DNA from: Spirodela intermedia
Lineage: Eukaryota > Streptophyta > Magnoliopsida > Alismatales > Araceae
Reading direction: 5' to 3'
Length of the DNA: 64,000 bases
Assembly: GCA_902729315.2 (NCBI GenBank)
Contig: LR746265.1
Coordinates: forward strand, 8,241,392 to 8,305,391
Numbering within the stretch: the stretch's first letter is position 1; each line of letters starts with the position of its first letter. Below the pieces are notes generated by a model. The model ran no database searches. It was given only the letters and a program-made list of their open reading frames with translations, and was not told the origin of the DNA. The position numbers and the translations under genes are program-made. Shown piece after piece: positions 1 through 10,860 of this stretch.

Positions 1-637
1 AAAGGATCGCAAATCCATCGAGTAAATCATCTCCGATTGATCGACGAACAAGCCGTCGTCGGGAAGAGGATGATCCGCCGGGAGACCAGTCGCCACCTCC
101 TGAGAGCATACCAGATGCGATGAAGAGCCTCCTCTTGCTGCGCGGACCTGAGGATGAAGCTCACGCGCCCCACCTCCATCCAGCTCCTCTCCGTCGGGTG
201 ACAGCCGTCGGAGAGCCGCAAAGTCGCCGTTTTTCCGCTTCGCCTGGTGACAGCCGCCGGAGACGATTCGACGACCCACTTCATTGATCTCTAGACTTCG
301 CGAGAAGATCTAGAGATTGCCCATGTCGTCTTTATCCAAGGAGAGCCTTCGAGGCCATGGACACTGCACAACAATCCTCCCGAACGCTCAGGATTCCAGT
401 GCATCGCCGACGCATCACCGTCGCGACACTGGAACTTTGTTTTCCTACTTTCAATTTAATTTACGCTTCATTTAGTGATACTTTGTGTGATTTTAATTTA
501 CCAAACTATACTTCGTTAAATTACAATTCTTCCGGCTTTTACAGATTTTAATTTGATTAATTAAGTTGTCTGTAATCGCTTACGTAAGAATCGCCAGGCA
601 GAACTCTGTTTCTGCCTGATTCGCATTCGCCGGGCGC

Positions 638-653
638 TGACGTCATCCTGACG
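638..653 (+). promoter_or_regulatory. as-1-like TGACG pair in A LTR
   Basis: The sequence TGACGTCATCCTGACG holds two TGACG cores 11 bp apart. This resembles the as-1/ocs class bound by plant TGA bZIP factors, whose cores are 12 bp apart. The pair lies about 60 bp upstream of the TATA box at 713. It recurs at the same place in most A LTRs, for example L5 near 21160 and L12 near 50875. Older copies have decayed to TGACATCATCCTGACAT by transitions. The function is inferred from motif and position only. Confidence 0.5.
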
Positions 654-712
654 CCCGCACCCTTATTTCCTTTTTTCGTGAATTTTAATTATATTTCCTT
701 TTTATTTCCTAC

Positions 713-719
713 TATAAAA
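713..719 (+). promoter_or_regulatory. TATA box of A LTR promoter
   Basis: TATAAAA follows a T-rich tract and lies about 60 bp downstream of the TGACG pair. The block AGTATAAAATTCATA is kept at this place in nearly all A LTRs, consistent with the U3/R promoter of the element. Confidence 0.5.
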
Positions 720-943
720 TTCATAAGAAAATCGTCCTCATTGAGAAAAATTCTGAATAATTACCAGATATTATATTACATTCCTGTGATCGACTTGGAA
801 AATTACCGCTATTTTTGGAATTTTTATTGAATTATAATTGATATATTTATTTAGAAATACTTCTAAATATCTAAAAATTTGTATTTTCTAGTTTTATAAA
901 TTTTATATTTGCGTGATTTAATATACAATGATTGAGTCACATC

Positions 944-2114
944 ATGGGCTAAAGTCACATCACACCTTCCTTAGAAGAGGCAGGCGACCAGTGCGGGTTC
1001 GAATCCTCCTAGAGTCAAAATTCATATATTTTTATCTGATTATCATGACTTTCCTACAGATCACCGGTGAAAGATTAAGCAACGAGAATCGCTGGATCAT
1101 CGGCAAAAATCTCATCAACACAATTCATGGAGCTTTGCTACTAAAATTATTGAATGATTCACGATAAAAGGATCGTGAATCCATCGAGTAAATCATCTCT
1201 AATTGATCGACGAACAAGCCGTCGTCGAGAAGAGGACGATCCGTCCAGAGACGAGTCGCCACCTTTTGAGAGTATACCAGATGCGATGAAGAGCCTCCTC
1301 TTGCTGCGTGAACCTGAGGATGAAGCTCCCTAACACACACCCCACTTCTATCCAGCTCCTCTTCGTCGAGTGACAGCCGCCGGAGAGTCGTAAAGTCGCT
1401 GTTTTTCTACTTTGCCGGGTGACAATCGCCGGAGACGACTCGATGACCCATTTTATTAATCTCTAGACTTTGCGAGAAGATCTAGAGATTGCCTACGTCA
1501 TCTTTGTCCAAGGAGAGCCTTCGAGGATGTAGACACTACACGACGATCCTCCTAAACACTCAAGATTCCAATGCATCATCGACGCATCGCCATCGCGATG
1601 CCAAAACTCTATTTTCCTACTTTCAACTTACTTTATGCTTCATTTAGTGATAGTTTTTGTGATTTTAATTTACCAAAATATACTTTATTCTATTACGATT
1701 CTTCTAACTTTTACAGATCTTAGTTTGATTAATTAAATTGTCTATAATTACTTATGTAAGAATCATCAGGCAGAACTCTATTTCTGCCCAATTTGTGTTT
1801 GTCGGGCGTTGACATCATCCTGACATATGCACCCTTATTTCTCTTTTTTATGAATTTTAAATATATTTCCTTTTAATTTCCTAGTATAAAATTTATAGAA
1901 AATCATATTCATTGAGGAAAATTCTGAATAATTACCAGATATTATATTACATCCTTGTGATCAACTTAGAAAATTACCACTATTTTTGGAGTTTTATTGA
2001 ATTATAATCAATATATTTATTTAGAAATACTTCTAAATATCTAAAAATTCATCTTTTCTAGTTTTATAAATTTTATATTTGCGTGATTTAATATACAATG
2101 ACTGAGGCACGTCA
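944..2114 (+). repeat. 5' LTR of E1, right part
   Basis: This is A LTR sequence from TGGGCTAAAGTCACATCACACC to the terminal GAGGCACGTCA, directly followed by the primer-binding site. It carries the B-box-like GGTTCGAATCC at 996-1006. Its left third lies beyond L1, off the window. Confidence 0.85.
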
Positions 2115-2119
2115 AATTT

Positions 2120-2137
2120 TGGCGCCATTGCTGAGGA
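2120..2137 (+). other. Primer-binding site, tRNA-Asp type
   Basis: TGGCGCCATTGCTGAGGA follows the LTR after a 5-base AATTT spacer. It matches the complement of the plant tRNA-Asp 3' end (TGGCGCCGTTGCCGGGGA) with three changes. tRNA-Asp priming is typical of the Athila/Tat branch of Ty3/gypsy. Confidence 0.8.
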
Positions 2138-2314
2138 TGTATTGCATAATATTTAGTATTTTTCTTTTTTTCTTTTAGAGTACAGAAAAAAATCTAACTC
2201 TTATTTTTTTTTTTACTGATTTTTTTTTAAAAAAAAGGGAACGAAAAGAAGCAAGGCAAGGAATGGAGCATACTAAAGGAGGGTAACAATTACTAAATTT
2301 TTTCCTCGAATTTA

Positions 2315-3391
2315 TTGATTTTAATGCATGGTAGAAGATCCTTGCATCCAAGGCTAGAAAATCCTTTCATTATTTTATTCAAAAATAAACATCCGAAAGA
2401 AAAATTAATTTTGATAGATCCTGAAGGAAGTACAAGTCAAACTAAGAACAATCCTATGGCCATGAAAAATTATTATATCCCTGATTCATTTCAAAGAGCA
2501 TCCGATATTAGAGTCCCATTAGCACCCACTATTAAATTCGAAATAAATCTAAAATTTTTTCAAATGCTCCCTAATTTTCATGAATTGCCTTTAGAGAAAC
2601 CTTATCAGCACTTAGAAAAAATTTATATAGTTTGTGATTTAGTTAATCTTCCTCAAGTTACACCAGAAATTATTAAGATGAAATTATTTCCTCATACACT
2701 TAGGGACAAAGCTAGTCATTGGCTGTCTACATTAGATAGAGAACTATCTAGTTGGAAAGACATAGAACAGGCTTTTCTTCGAAAATTTTATCTCTTAGGA
2801 AAAACTCAAAATATGAGAAAATATATATGTAATTTTTCTCAAAGACCAGGAGAAACTTTACATGAGATATGGGAAAGATTCAAAGATTTACTTAGAAAGT
2901 GTCCTCATCATGCTATACCTAAGTGGCAGCTCAATAGAATTTTTTATGATGGATTATTAGAACAGCATAAAAATATGATTGATTCTATATGTGGAGGAGC
3001 TTTTATGGAGAAAACTCTTAATAAGATTTACAATCTTTATGAGAATTTAAGTGAAAATTCTAGAGATCAAGCTTCTTTTGAATTATATGACAAGGATAAG
3101 AAGAGAGGAATTTATGAATTGTATCATGATGATAATTCTAAATTTAGAAATGAGGTTAATCAGATTAATCAAAGATTAGAAAAACTTGATTTACTTATTG
3201 ACAATATTAGAAAGCCTCTTAATCCTCAATTTAATTCAAATAGTACACATACTATGTATGGTGAAAATGATCATTTCGAATTTCAATATCATCCTAGGCA
3301 AGAACAAGTGCAAGTACCCCACGATTTCAGTAAAAATAGAGAATATTTTTCTAATTCTTATAATCCTAATTGGGGGAATAATTTTTCATAG
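2315..3391 (+). CDS. gag: Gag of family A element E1 (truncated by nonsense codon)
   Basis: A 358-residue open frame encoding an Athila-type Gag, the structural protein that would package element RNA in virus-like particles. The retrotransposon-gag core runs from about residue 90 to 240. It has KLFPHTLRDKASHWL, then a Trp-Lys-Asp segment with FLRKFYLLGKTQNMRK, then RPGETLHEIWERFKDLLRKCPHH, as in Athila Gags. No CCHC zinc knuckle is visible. A possible start is the ATG at 2324 (MHGRRSLHPRLENP), which aligns with other copies; the upstream ATG at 2315 is in frame. The TAG end replaces a TGG present in copy E5 (FSWRDPNN), so translation stops early. This is the best preserved Gag in the window. 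Confidence 0.8.
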   Translation: MILMHGRRSLHPRLENPFIILFKNKHPKEKLILIDPEGSTSQTKNNPMAMKNYYIPDSFQRASDIRVPLAPTIKFEINLKFFQMLPNFHELPLEKPYQHLEKIYIVCDLVNLPQVTPEIIKMKLFPHTLRDKASHWLSTLDRELSSWKDIEQAFLRKFYLLGKTQNMRKYICNFSQRPGETLHEIWERFKDLLRKCPHHAIPKWQLNRIFYDGLLEQHKNMIDSICGGAFMEKTLNKIYNLYENLSENSRDQASFELYDKDKKRGIYELYHDDNSKFRNEVNQINQRLEKLDLLIDNIRKPLNPQFNSNSTHTMYGENDHFEFQYHPRQEQVQVPHDFSKNREYFSNSYNPNWGNNFS

Positions 3392-4797
3392 AGAAACCCA
3401 AACAATATTCAAAATCTAGAAGCACTTAGATCCAATTCACATTTTTAATATCATCCAAAATAGGAACATAGATTTCAAAAAAATCAGTCCTCTCAAATTC
3501 AACATGATGCTATAGAAATGATACAGCAAATGAGTCAAATGATGCAACAAACTATGAATCAAATGATGTTGCACCAGAAACAACTTATAGAGGCTCTTGG
3601 GAATAAGAGAGAAGAGGAACAGCTACCTAGTCAGCCCATAGAAAATTCAGGAAACTGTCCAACAGTAGGATTTCAGCAAGAAGAGTCTAGCTGGATAAAT
3701 TTAGAAAAAAACCCACAAAATGAAAATATTAGGACAGTGAATACATAGTGAGAATATTTTACCTGATCCTTATTTCCAATTATTAGAAGAAATTGATGAT
3801 CCATTAGAAGTAAATGAGAACATTAAAACTGAAAATATAGTAGCAGAAAATTTGAATAAAATCATTTATTACTCACAATTGATGAATGAATATAGTGAGG
3901 ATGATGAGGAGAAAGAGCCCTTAGATGAAGAAACATCAGCTGATCATGGAAAAATCATCCAAATTTTTTGTAGAAGGGAGTAAGGACAGAAATGATGAAA
4001 AACATATTTTAGGTGAGGAAAAATCAGTTGATTTGGGAGATGTAGGAGACGAAATTAATAAATCTAATCATAATTTTGCAGCCATGGATGTTGATTGTGA
4101 GGATGATGATGTATATAATATACCGAAATTAAAAGATAGCTCTTAGGAAGATGAAGAATTTGATGAGTTGAGAAACGAAAAGCTAGAAAAAGAATTGATT
4201 CAACTAATGAGAATAAACAAAAATAATAGATATGAATATAGAGATAATTTTGGAGGAGAAAATTTGAATTTTACTGAATTCATTAGATCTGAGATTAAAG
4301 AAGACAATCCTTCCATCCTTCAAAACCCACAGCCTATTAGAATTATTTCTAAGCTTGAAATATTTCACTCCTCGCAAATTGAACAAATATGTATGGAAGA
4401 TAAAATGGAGCAGGAGAAGATTATGCAGATAAAAGAAGACATTAAGAAATAGATGAATGGAAGAATTATAGATATCAATTTAGATGAAAAAATTTTAGAT
4501 TGGGCAAGAGCTAATGTGAAAATTATATGGTATGCTTACATTTTATAGTCTATTAATAAAAAGTATTTATGAATGAATCAGAGCCTTACAAAACAAGATA
4601 GAAATAAGGAAAGATTCTTTTCAAAATGGAAATATTATTTTTAGGAAAAAAAATTTAATTTTCATTTTGTTTTGGCTGAAAGTATGTCAAGGTATATATA
4701 TGAAGTATATGAATTTATGCTAAATCTGAAAAAGAATATCATGAAACTTACCTTGGGATACAAATATAATTTGATGGCCATAGATCATCTTATATGA
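3392..4797 (+). pseudogene. Gag C-terminus and unidentified acidic reading frame of E1 (broken)
   Basis: After the nonsense codon, homology to copy E2 continues. First comes a Met/Gln-rich segment at about 3518-3748 (MMQQTMNQMM), shared with all A copies. From about 3760 an acidic frame follows (EEIDDPLEVNEN, MDVDCEDDDV, NLNFTEFIRSEIKED), ending near 4797 (FMLNLKKNIMKLTLGYKY, MAIDHLI, stop). Several stops break it, for example at 3746, 4144 and 4450. The acidic part does not resemble protease, reverse transcriptase, RNase H or integrase. The same block is in E2 and E4 but not E5, which has protease after the shared ILPDP. I cannot assign a function. Confidence 0.65.
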
Positions 4798-6380
4798 TCT
4801 AAGAGTTGTCCAGCTGGAGACATTAAATGCAGCACTACATGGGAGGCAACTCATAGTTTTTATTTCATTTTGTTTGATTTTTTTTAAACTCTATTTTCCT
4901 TAGAATTTCACAGTACTTGTTTCTATATTTGTTTTTTTGAAAAAGTGCAAGAGGAGGAGTGTAAGATAAGTGGAAAATTAAAAACGAGGTTGAGGTGATG
5001 TCTTTCTGAGCTTCATCATTTATGAAAATATTTTTAATGCTTAACTTTACAGATATGCATGCTTCACTTGAAAATTATATTTTCTACATACTCTATTTTG
5101 ATTTTTCTGCGTCATTGAGGACAATGTCATTTTTAAGTTAGGGGGTGAAGTATTCATTATTAATTTATGCTGTAGGACGATTAAGAACATGTGTTTGCAT
5201 TTTATTCAACTTAGAATAGCAACTAAAAAAATAAAAATAAAATAAAATTTAGAAAAACTGCAACATCTCTTTTCTGGTTTTCTGTTAGGAACAACAAATT
5301 GTCAAAAATAGCAAACAAAAAAATAGCCTAAAATTTGAAATTCTAGAGACCCTTTTCTCACATTTCAATCTCGTAGATATATATTACTGAAATTGGAAAT
5401 TACAACTATAAAGAGGATAGTTTTGATTTATTTTTGACAAATTTATTGTGCTAAAAGTAGAATTGAAAATAGAAAATAGAATTGTCTGAACTATCTAATT
5501 TACAAATTTCTTACATCATATTGCATGCATGAAAAATTAAATCAACTAGATTGATTGATACCAAATAGATACTAGGAAGATTATTATTGAGTCAAAAAAA
5601 TGATCTAGTAGCATGAAATGTTAGAATACTCCTTAGATACATGATAGATAACATGGATTTGATTTTACTAATTTTCACTTCATAATCTTGATGGATAGTA
5701 TTTACTTGATGTGAAAATTTGATTGATCATTTGAGTTTAATAGAGATTTTTGTACCCTAATCTATAGGGCTTGTGAGGAGAAATCACTTATTTCAAAAAA
5801 AAAGAGAGAGCAATATGAAAATCTAGAAACAAAGAGTACACATGGAGGGTGTGAGACATCATTCTCATTGTTGAAAATCATGCATAGAAAAACACTTGCG
5901 GAAAAATAAGTGGATAAAGTGAAAGCCCTAAAAATAAAGAGTACATATGGAAGGTGTGAGGCATCATTCTTATTGTCGAAATTTGTCTACAGGAAAAGCT
6001 ATTTATCCGCTATATAAAAAATAAAAAAAAAGTAAGAAATATAGTGCAAACTTCAAAAATCAAGCCATAGAAAAAGGGAAATGTAGGATCAATATTATTC
6101 TTAGATGAGTATTGATAATTGAAACATCTTGTAAATACATCTATGAGTAAATAAGTGATAAATATGTGAATAGAAGAAGTGAAGTCTAGATTGTTATTCC
6201 AAGGAGTGTTTAAACATTTAAGTGCTTGACATCATTCTTAAATACTTGGTATAAGAATCCAAAGTGTTTAAAGATGCATCATTTATAATTTTATTTTTTT
6301 CTGTATTGAAATATGATGTTTGAGATTTGTAAAATTTTATTTTTGTAATTCTATTGCTAAGGGACTAGCAATGTTTTAAG
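4798..6380 (+). other. 3' non-coding region of E1
   Basis: AT-rich sequence without a supported gene. It contains GGGAGGCAACTCAT near 4840, CATTGAGGACAATGT near 5113 and a G-rich AAGTTAGGGGGTG near 5136. These motifs commonly follow integrase in Athila-like elements, which indicates that pol was lost while the 3' region was kept. Two near-identical blocks around GAGTACACATGGAGGGTGTGAG (about 5835 and 5940) form a short tandem repeat about 105 bp apart, also present in E2. Confidence 0.6.
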
Positions 6381-6390
6381 TTGGGGGGTG
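6381..6390 (+). other. Polypurine tract of E1
   Basis: TTGGGGGGTG immediately precedes the TGATAAGTC start of the 3' LTR, the expected place for the plus-strand primer. The same tract precedes the 3' LTR of E2. Confidence 0.7.
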
Positions 6391-8023
6391 TGATAAGTCT
6401 TCATTATCATGAGTTAATAATTATTAAATAATATAATTTTAGCCTTAACTCATGATAAATAGACTTATATTTGTGTTAAAGTGTGAAAAGTGGTTTTCAA
6501 TTGATTAACGTGAATTTTTGGGTAATTATGTGATTTTATACGATTTTTACAGTCTTACTTTTGAGAGAAATGAAGAACAAGAAATTAAAATAAAAATATT
6601 ATAAAATAGGGGGACCTGCCAGCCAACCGAACCCGCAAGTGAGTTGGAAGTGTAGTCAGGCAATAGCCGCGGGTAAGGGCTCAAGTGGCTTGGCTTGGAC
6701 AAATAAGGGCATGTGTGCACCACTCCCCTTCCACGTCACTTGTGGCCAGCTGGTTGTGGGGCAAGGAGTGGTCGTACACGCAAGAGAAGGAACTTTGCTT
6801 ACAAAGCTAACATTACTATATATTCGCCCAAAAAATCGGTGCACAACCGATGTGGGACTAACCCATGTCACACCTTCCTCAGAAGAGGCGGGCGACCAAC
6901 GCGGGTTCAAATCCTCCCAAAGTCAAAATTCATATATTTTTATCTAATTATCGTGACTTTCCTGCAGATCGCCGGTGAAAGATTAAGCAATGAGAATCAC
7001 TAGATCATCGGCAAAAATCTCGTCAATGCAATTCGTAGAGCATTGCTACTAAAATTGTTGAACAATTCGCGATAAAAGGATCACGAATCCATCGAGTAAA
7101 TCATCTCCAATTGATCGACGAACAAGCTATCGTCGAGAAGAGGACAATCTGCCAAGAGACGAGTTGCCACCTCTTGAGAGTGTACTAGATGCAATGAAGA
7201 GCCTCCTCTTGCTGCGCGGACTTGAGGATGAAGCTCTCTGACATGCACCCCACTTCCATCCAACTCCTCTCCATCGAGTGACAGCCGCCAGAGAGCCGCA
7301 AAGTCACCGCTTTTTCACTCTGCCGCATGACAGCCGTTGGAGACGACTTGATGACCCATTTCATTAATCTCTAGACTTTGCAAGAAGATCTAGAGATTGC
7401 CCACGTTGTCTTTGTCCAAGGAGAGCCTTCAAGGTCGTGGACATTGCACGATGATCCTCTTGAACGCTTAGGATTTCGATGCATTGCCGACACATCGTCG
7501 TCGTGACACTAGAACTTTGTTTTCCTGCTTTCAACTTACTTTACGTTTCATTTAGTGATAGTTTTTGTGATTTTAATTTACCAAAATATACTTTGTTCTA
7601 TTACAATTCTTCCGGCTTTTATAGATCTTAATTTAATCAATTAAATCATCTATAATCGCTTACATAAGAATCACCAGGCAAAACTCTATTTTTGCTCAAT
7701 TCGCATTCGCTGGGTGCTGATGTCATCCTGACATCTGCACCCTTATTTCCCTTTTTCGTAAATTTTAAATATATTTCTTTTTCATTTCCTAGTATAAAAT
7801 TCATAGAAAGTCGTATTCATTGAGAAAATTTCTAAATAATTACCAGATATTATATTACATCCCTGTGATTGACTTGGAAAATTATTGCTATTTTTGGATG
7901 TTTTATTAAATTATAATTGATATATTTATTCAAAAATACTTATAAATATCTGAAAAAATATCTTTTCTAGTTTTATAAATTTTATATTTGTGTGATTTAA
8001 TATACAACGACTGAGTCATGTCA
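6391..8023 (+). repeat. 3' LTR of E1
   Basis: A complete 1633-bp A LTR running from TGATAAGTCTTC to GAGTCATGTCA. It has the terminal inverted-repeat stem-loop at its start, a B-box-like GGTTCAAATCC near 6903 and a TATAAAA near 7794. No gene is supported inside it. Confidence 0.9.
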
Positions 8024-8588
8024 AGTCCTACCTCTCCTTATATGGGGGCTCACAAGTGGGCTAAGGAGAGGTGGGCTCACTTGAGACCCTCAAGCTTATA
8101 AGCCACAAAGGCTACAAAAGAGGCTTATTGGGTCTCTCTTTAAGAGAGACCCAATAAGCTCCCCTAAAAGGAGAAAGAGGAGGGCCCTCTTATAGTGCTT
8201 AAGTGGGCCTTAAATGAAGACCCAAATAAGCCCCAAAAGAGGCCCAAAAAGAAAGACACATAGGTCCCCCCTCACCCCTTGAGGTTTTAATTGGGCCTCA
8301 AAGAAACACCCAATAAAACCCTAAAGAAAGGGAGATAAACAACAACACACACATATAGAATTGGGCCCGCTAACACACAAATGCGAGGCCTAACAAGTCA
8401 ACGTGAAAATACCAAGAAAGATAAGGGTGAGCTCGAGCTCGTCGTCATCGCAGAGGTGAAATGTCGTCGTCCCGAAGGGCTAGGCTGTGTAGTGAAAGCT
8501 AGGCTCCTTCATCTTTGCGTGTCAATCGGGCTGAACTCGGACTGCCGATGTCTCCTAAGCTGATGGAGATAGGTCCCACTTGCCATCA
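8024..8588 (-). repeat. Family B LTR (3' LTR of minus-strand element B2), partial
   Basis: This is the reverse complement of the U3 part of the B LTR, ending at CACTTGCCATCA, which is the TGATGGCAAGTG start read on the minus strand. It matches the B1 LTRs at 26210 and 40863. The rest of this LTR lies left of E1, off the window. It contains a perfect 17-bp inverted repeat at 8123-8159. Confidence 0.85.
8123..8159. repeat. Perfect 17-bp inverted repeat in B LTR
   Basis: GCTTATTGGGTCTCTCT and its exact reverse complement AGAGAGACCCAATAAGC are separated by three bases. Copies in B1 and B3 keep a shorter version of the arms. Confidence 0.75.
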
Positions 8589-8603
8589 ATCCTCCCGGGG
8601 TTG
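8589..8603 (-). other. Polypurine tract of B2
   Basis: On the minus strand the purine-rich CCCCGGGAGGAT lies directly before the LTR start, as CCTCGGGAGGAT does in B1 at 40851-40862. Confidence 0.6.
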
Positions 8604-10290
8604 AAAGAACTCAACTCCGACGAGTTGGCAAGTTGGGAAGGTAGGGGATCTAGTAGGTCTAGTCATAGTCACTTCAGGTCTATCTCTGAAATTCAAGCAT
8701 CATCCTTTGATAGGCAACCCTACCAACGTACTAGGAATCTCTGCAAAACTCTATCCACTATAAAGTCAATTACCTCCCGAAGAATCTCCTCAACTCGCTC
8801 GTGCCAATCAGGTGGTAAAATGGGGAGAGTGGACTCCATGGAAAACTCTCTCTCAGAGAAGGGGCCGGTAGATGAGGGCTCAAAGTTAGATGAAAGAGGT
8901 GGGGCTTGGTGTGATGCCAGATCTGCCATGTTGAACGTGGAGCTAACCGCCCACAAAGGAGGGATGTCAACGACATAGGCGTTCTTGCCTATCTGGGAAA
9001 GAACACGAAACGGGCCGGCCCTATGAGCATGAAGTTTCGTAGTGGAGCCAGGAGCATAATGCTTGGGCCTCATCCTCATCATAACCTGGTCTCTCACTTG
9101 GAAGATCCGAGGTCAATGATGCATATCGGCAGTCTGCTTGTACAATGTATTCTAACTCTATATCCTATCATGGGTGTCCTAATGCAACTGACTAATATGC
9201 TGGGCGAATGCGACACCAACCTCGGAAACTCTAACATGAGGGTCCAGGAGTACTAGATCTAGGGGCTTGCGAGGTGCTAAGCCGTGTGCAATCTCGAAGG
9301 GGCTCATGCCAGTGGTACGGTTGGTCAAAGAGTTATAGGCAAACTCGACGTGTGGTATGATCAAATGCCAAGTGGTCAAGTTCTTGCCGACTAATGACCG
9401 AAGCAGATTCCCTAAGCTACAATTGATGACCTCAATTAGGCTGTCAATCTATGGATAGTAAGTAATGGAGAAATTGAGTTTAGTCCCAAGTAAGCTCAAA
9501 AGAGTCCTCTAGAAGTGGTTGGTAAACCATACGTTATGGTATGAGACTATGGACTTGGGTAGTCTATGAAGGTGCACCATCTCTCTAAAGTAGAGGCTAG
9601 TGACCTTGGAGGTGTTAGAGGTTTTCGAACATGTCATGAAGTGTGCCATCTTTGAAAACTTATAGACGACCACCATGATTGAGTCATGTCGTCGTGTAGT
9701 GCACGAGAGTCTCAAAATGAAGTCCATGCTGACGTCATCTCATGGGCGGGTTGGCATTGAAAGTGGCGTGTAGAGTCTAGTATTCTTCTTTACCTACTTG
9801 GCGAGTGTGCACACTCAACACTGAGTGACAATGTTCCCTACATTGCGCTTGAGGGTCAACTAGTAGAATTGGTACTCAACTGCTGCGATGGTCTTATCGC
9901 CACTGAAATGACCAGATATACTTCCTGCGTGACATTCTCAAGTGAGGAAGTCACAGAGGGATGTGCGTGGAATGCACAGTCTGCTCCTAAAAAATAGACA
10001 TCCGTTGACCACAAGGAAGTCCTTATGATCTCGAGATGAACCATCCGAGAGTGCTCGTACCCTAAGTGGCACTTGGTGCTGTCGACAAATGGATAGTGTG
10101 GTGACGTTTATCCACGATACATCATAAGGGGTTGGATGGCTAATAGTACTCAGCCTTGCCCTCTACAAGACCTGGTTTGACACGGCATTGATGCAACTGC
10201 CACTGACGATGATCACCTTGCACATGTGTCTGTTGATCTTCACATAGGTGTAGAAGATCGACATGCACAAAGAATTGTCTGTCGTAGAGA
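8604..10290 (-). pseudogene. pol: Chromovirus pol remnant of B2: protease, integrase, chromodomain; no RT
   Basis: Read on the minus strand, this is Ty3/gypsy pol with several stops and frameshifts. A protease remnant lies near 10140-10250 (IIVSGSCINA). It is joined to an integrase zinc-finger region at about 9850-10060, the catalytic core at 9240-9730 (MDFILRLS at its start) and a chromodomain at about 8720-8830 (WHERVEEILREVIDFI). Between protease and integrase there is no reverse transcriptase or RNase H, and the junction matches copy B1. The second catalytic Asp of integrase (SDCDVRF in B1) reads SYHNVWF here, so the enzyme would be inactive. Homology to B1 fades near 10290. Confidence 0.8.
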
Positions 10291-10860
10291 TCGAGAGGAA
10301 GATTTCTCTCAAGGTTCCACCAGCCACCTTGTAAAGAAATTACGGATGGCTGGCAGAGATGATTCCCTACTTCCTTTAATGACGTCAACTATTTGAAATC
10401 GATGAGGTAAAAGGGAATAGAACTTCACGAAATTCAGATTGCGTTAACCAGGATAAAAGAGATTCAATTGCATAAAAGTCTAGAAACAAAGTGAAAATGA
10501 TTTCTCCCTCTTGTTCTAACGAACCTAGGGAGAGGACGGCAGCCTCACATAGGGGTGTCTTCGGTTCCTCCTCTTCTTGTTGTGCCAAGGGAGGAGACCC
10601 ATGATAATTGCCGACACTATCACCACTAGGAAGGGGGAGAAGGGACGAGCTGGCCCACCTATGTCGTGCTGCAGGTGGCGCCAAGGGAGAGAGGAGGAGC
10701 AGACCATCCCCACGGTAAGAGAGGGACTCCCCAAAGGAAGGAAGGGAGGAATGAGATGGCTGATCGTGAATGAGGGTCCCAGCCGGCGGCCGGCCCTCTT
10801 TTGAACTCATATGCCCTATTGTAGGCATTCCCCTTATGCCCCTCTCAATCTGCAAACATA
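10291..10860. other. Unassigned GC-rich segment
   Basis: This segment separates the B2 remnant from the host-gene island. It has a 156-codon open frame on the minus strand (10385-10855) of low-complexity Ser/Pro/Leu/Glu composition with no domain I recognise. The purine-rich and CCGGCGGCCGGCC blocks look like an untranslated or LTR region of an old element, but I cannot name it. Confidence 0.4.

Larger units (their letters stand above)
1..943 (+). mobile_element. Family A LTR, right part (L1)
   Basis: This is the 3' part of an Athila-like LTR whose start lies left of the window. It matches the other A LTRs from the AAAGGATCGC... segment through to the terminal GAGTCACATCA. It includes the GCGA-loop hairpin at 287-317, the TGACG pair at 638-653 and a TATAAAA at 713-719. 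It ends at 943. The next bases (TGGGC) resume the middle of a second A LTR at the consensus GATG|TGGGACT, so L1 is inserted inside that LTR. Whether L1 is a solo LTR or the end of a full element cannot be seen. Confidence 0.85.
944..8023 (+). mobile_element. Family A element E1 (Athila-like, non-autonomous)
   Basis: An LTR retrotransposon with 5' LTR remnant (944-2114, interrupted by L1), primer-binding site, Gag region, a second reading frame without pol, a long AT-rich 3' region, a G-rich polypurine tract at 6381-6390 and a full 3' LTR (6391-8023). No reverse transcriptase, RNase H or integrase is visible, so it would need enzymes in trans. It is inserted in the LTR of a minus-strand B element, which resumes at 8024. 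The 5' boundary and left target duplication are outside the window; the right flank is AGTCC. Gag carries a nonsense change, so this copy is dead. Confidence 0.9.

Noticed and set aside
996-1006. A tRNA gene at the GGTTCGAATCC motif
   Set aside because: No acceptor stem, anticodon arm or A-box can be formed around it; it is one conserved LTR motif.
10385-10855. 156-codon minus-strand frame
   Set aside because: Low-complexity composition without homology or start context. I kept it only as an unassigned segment.
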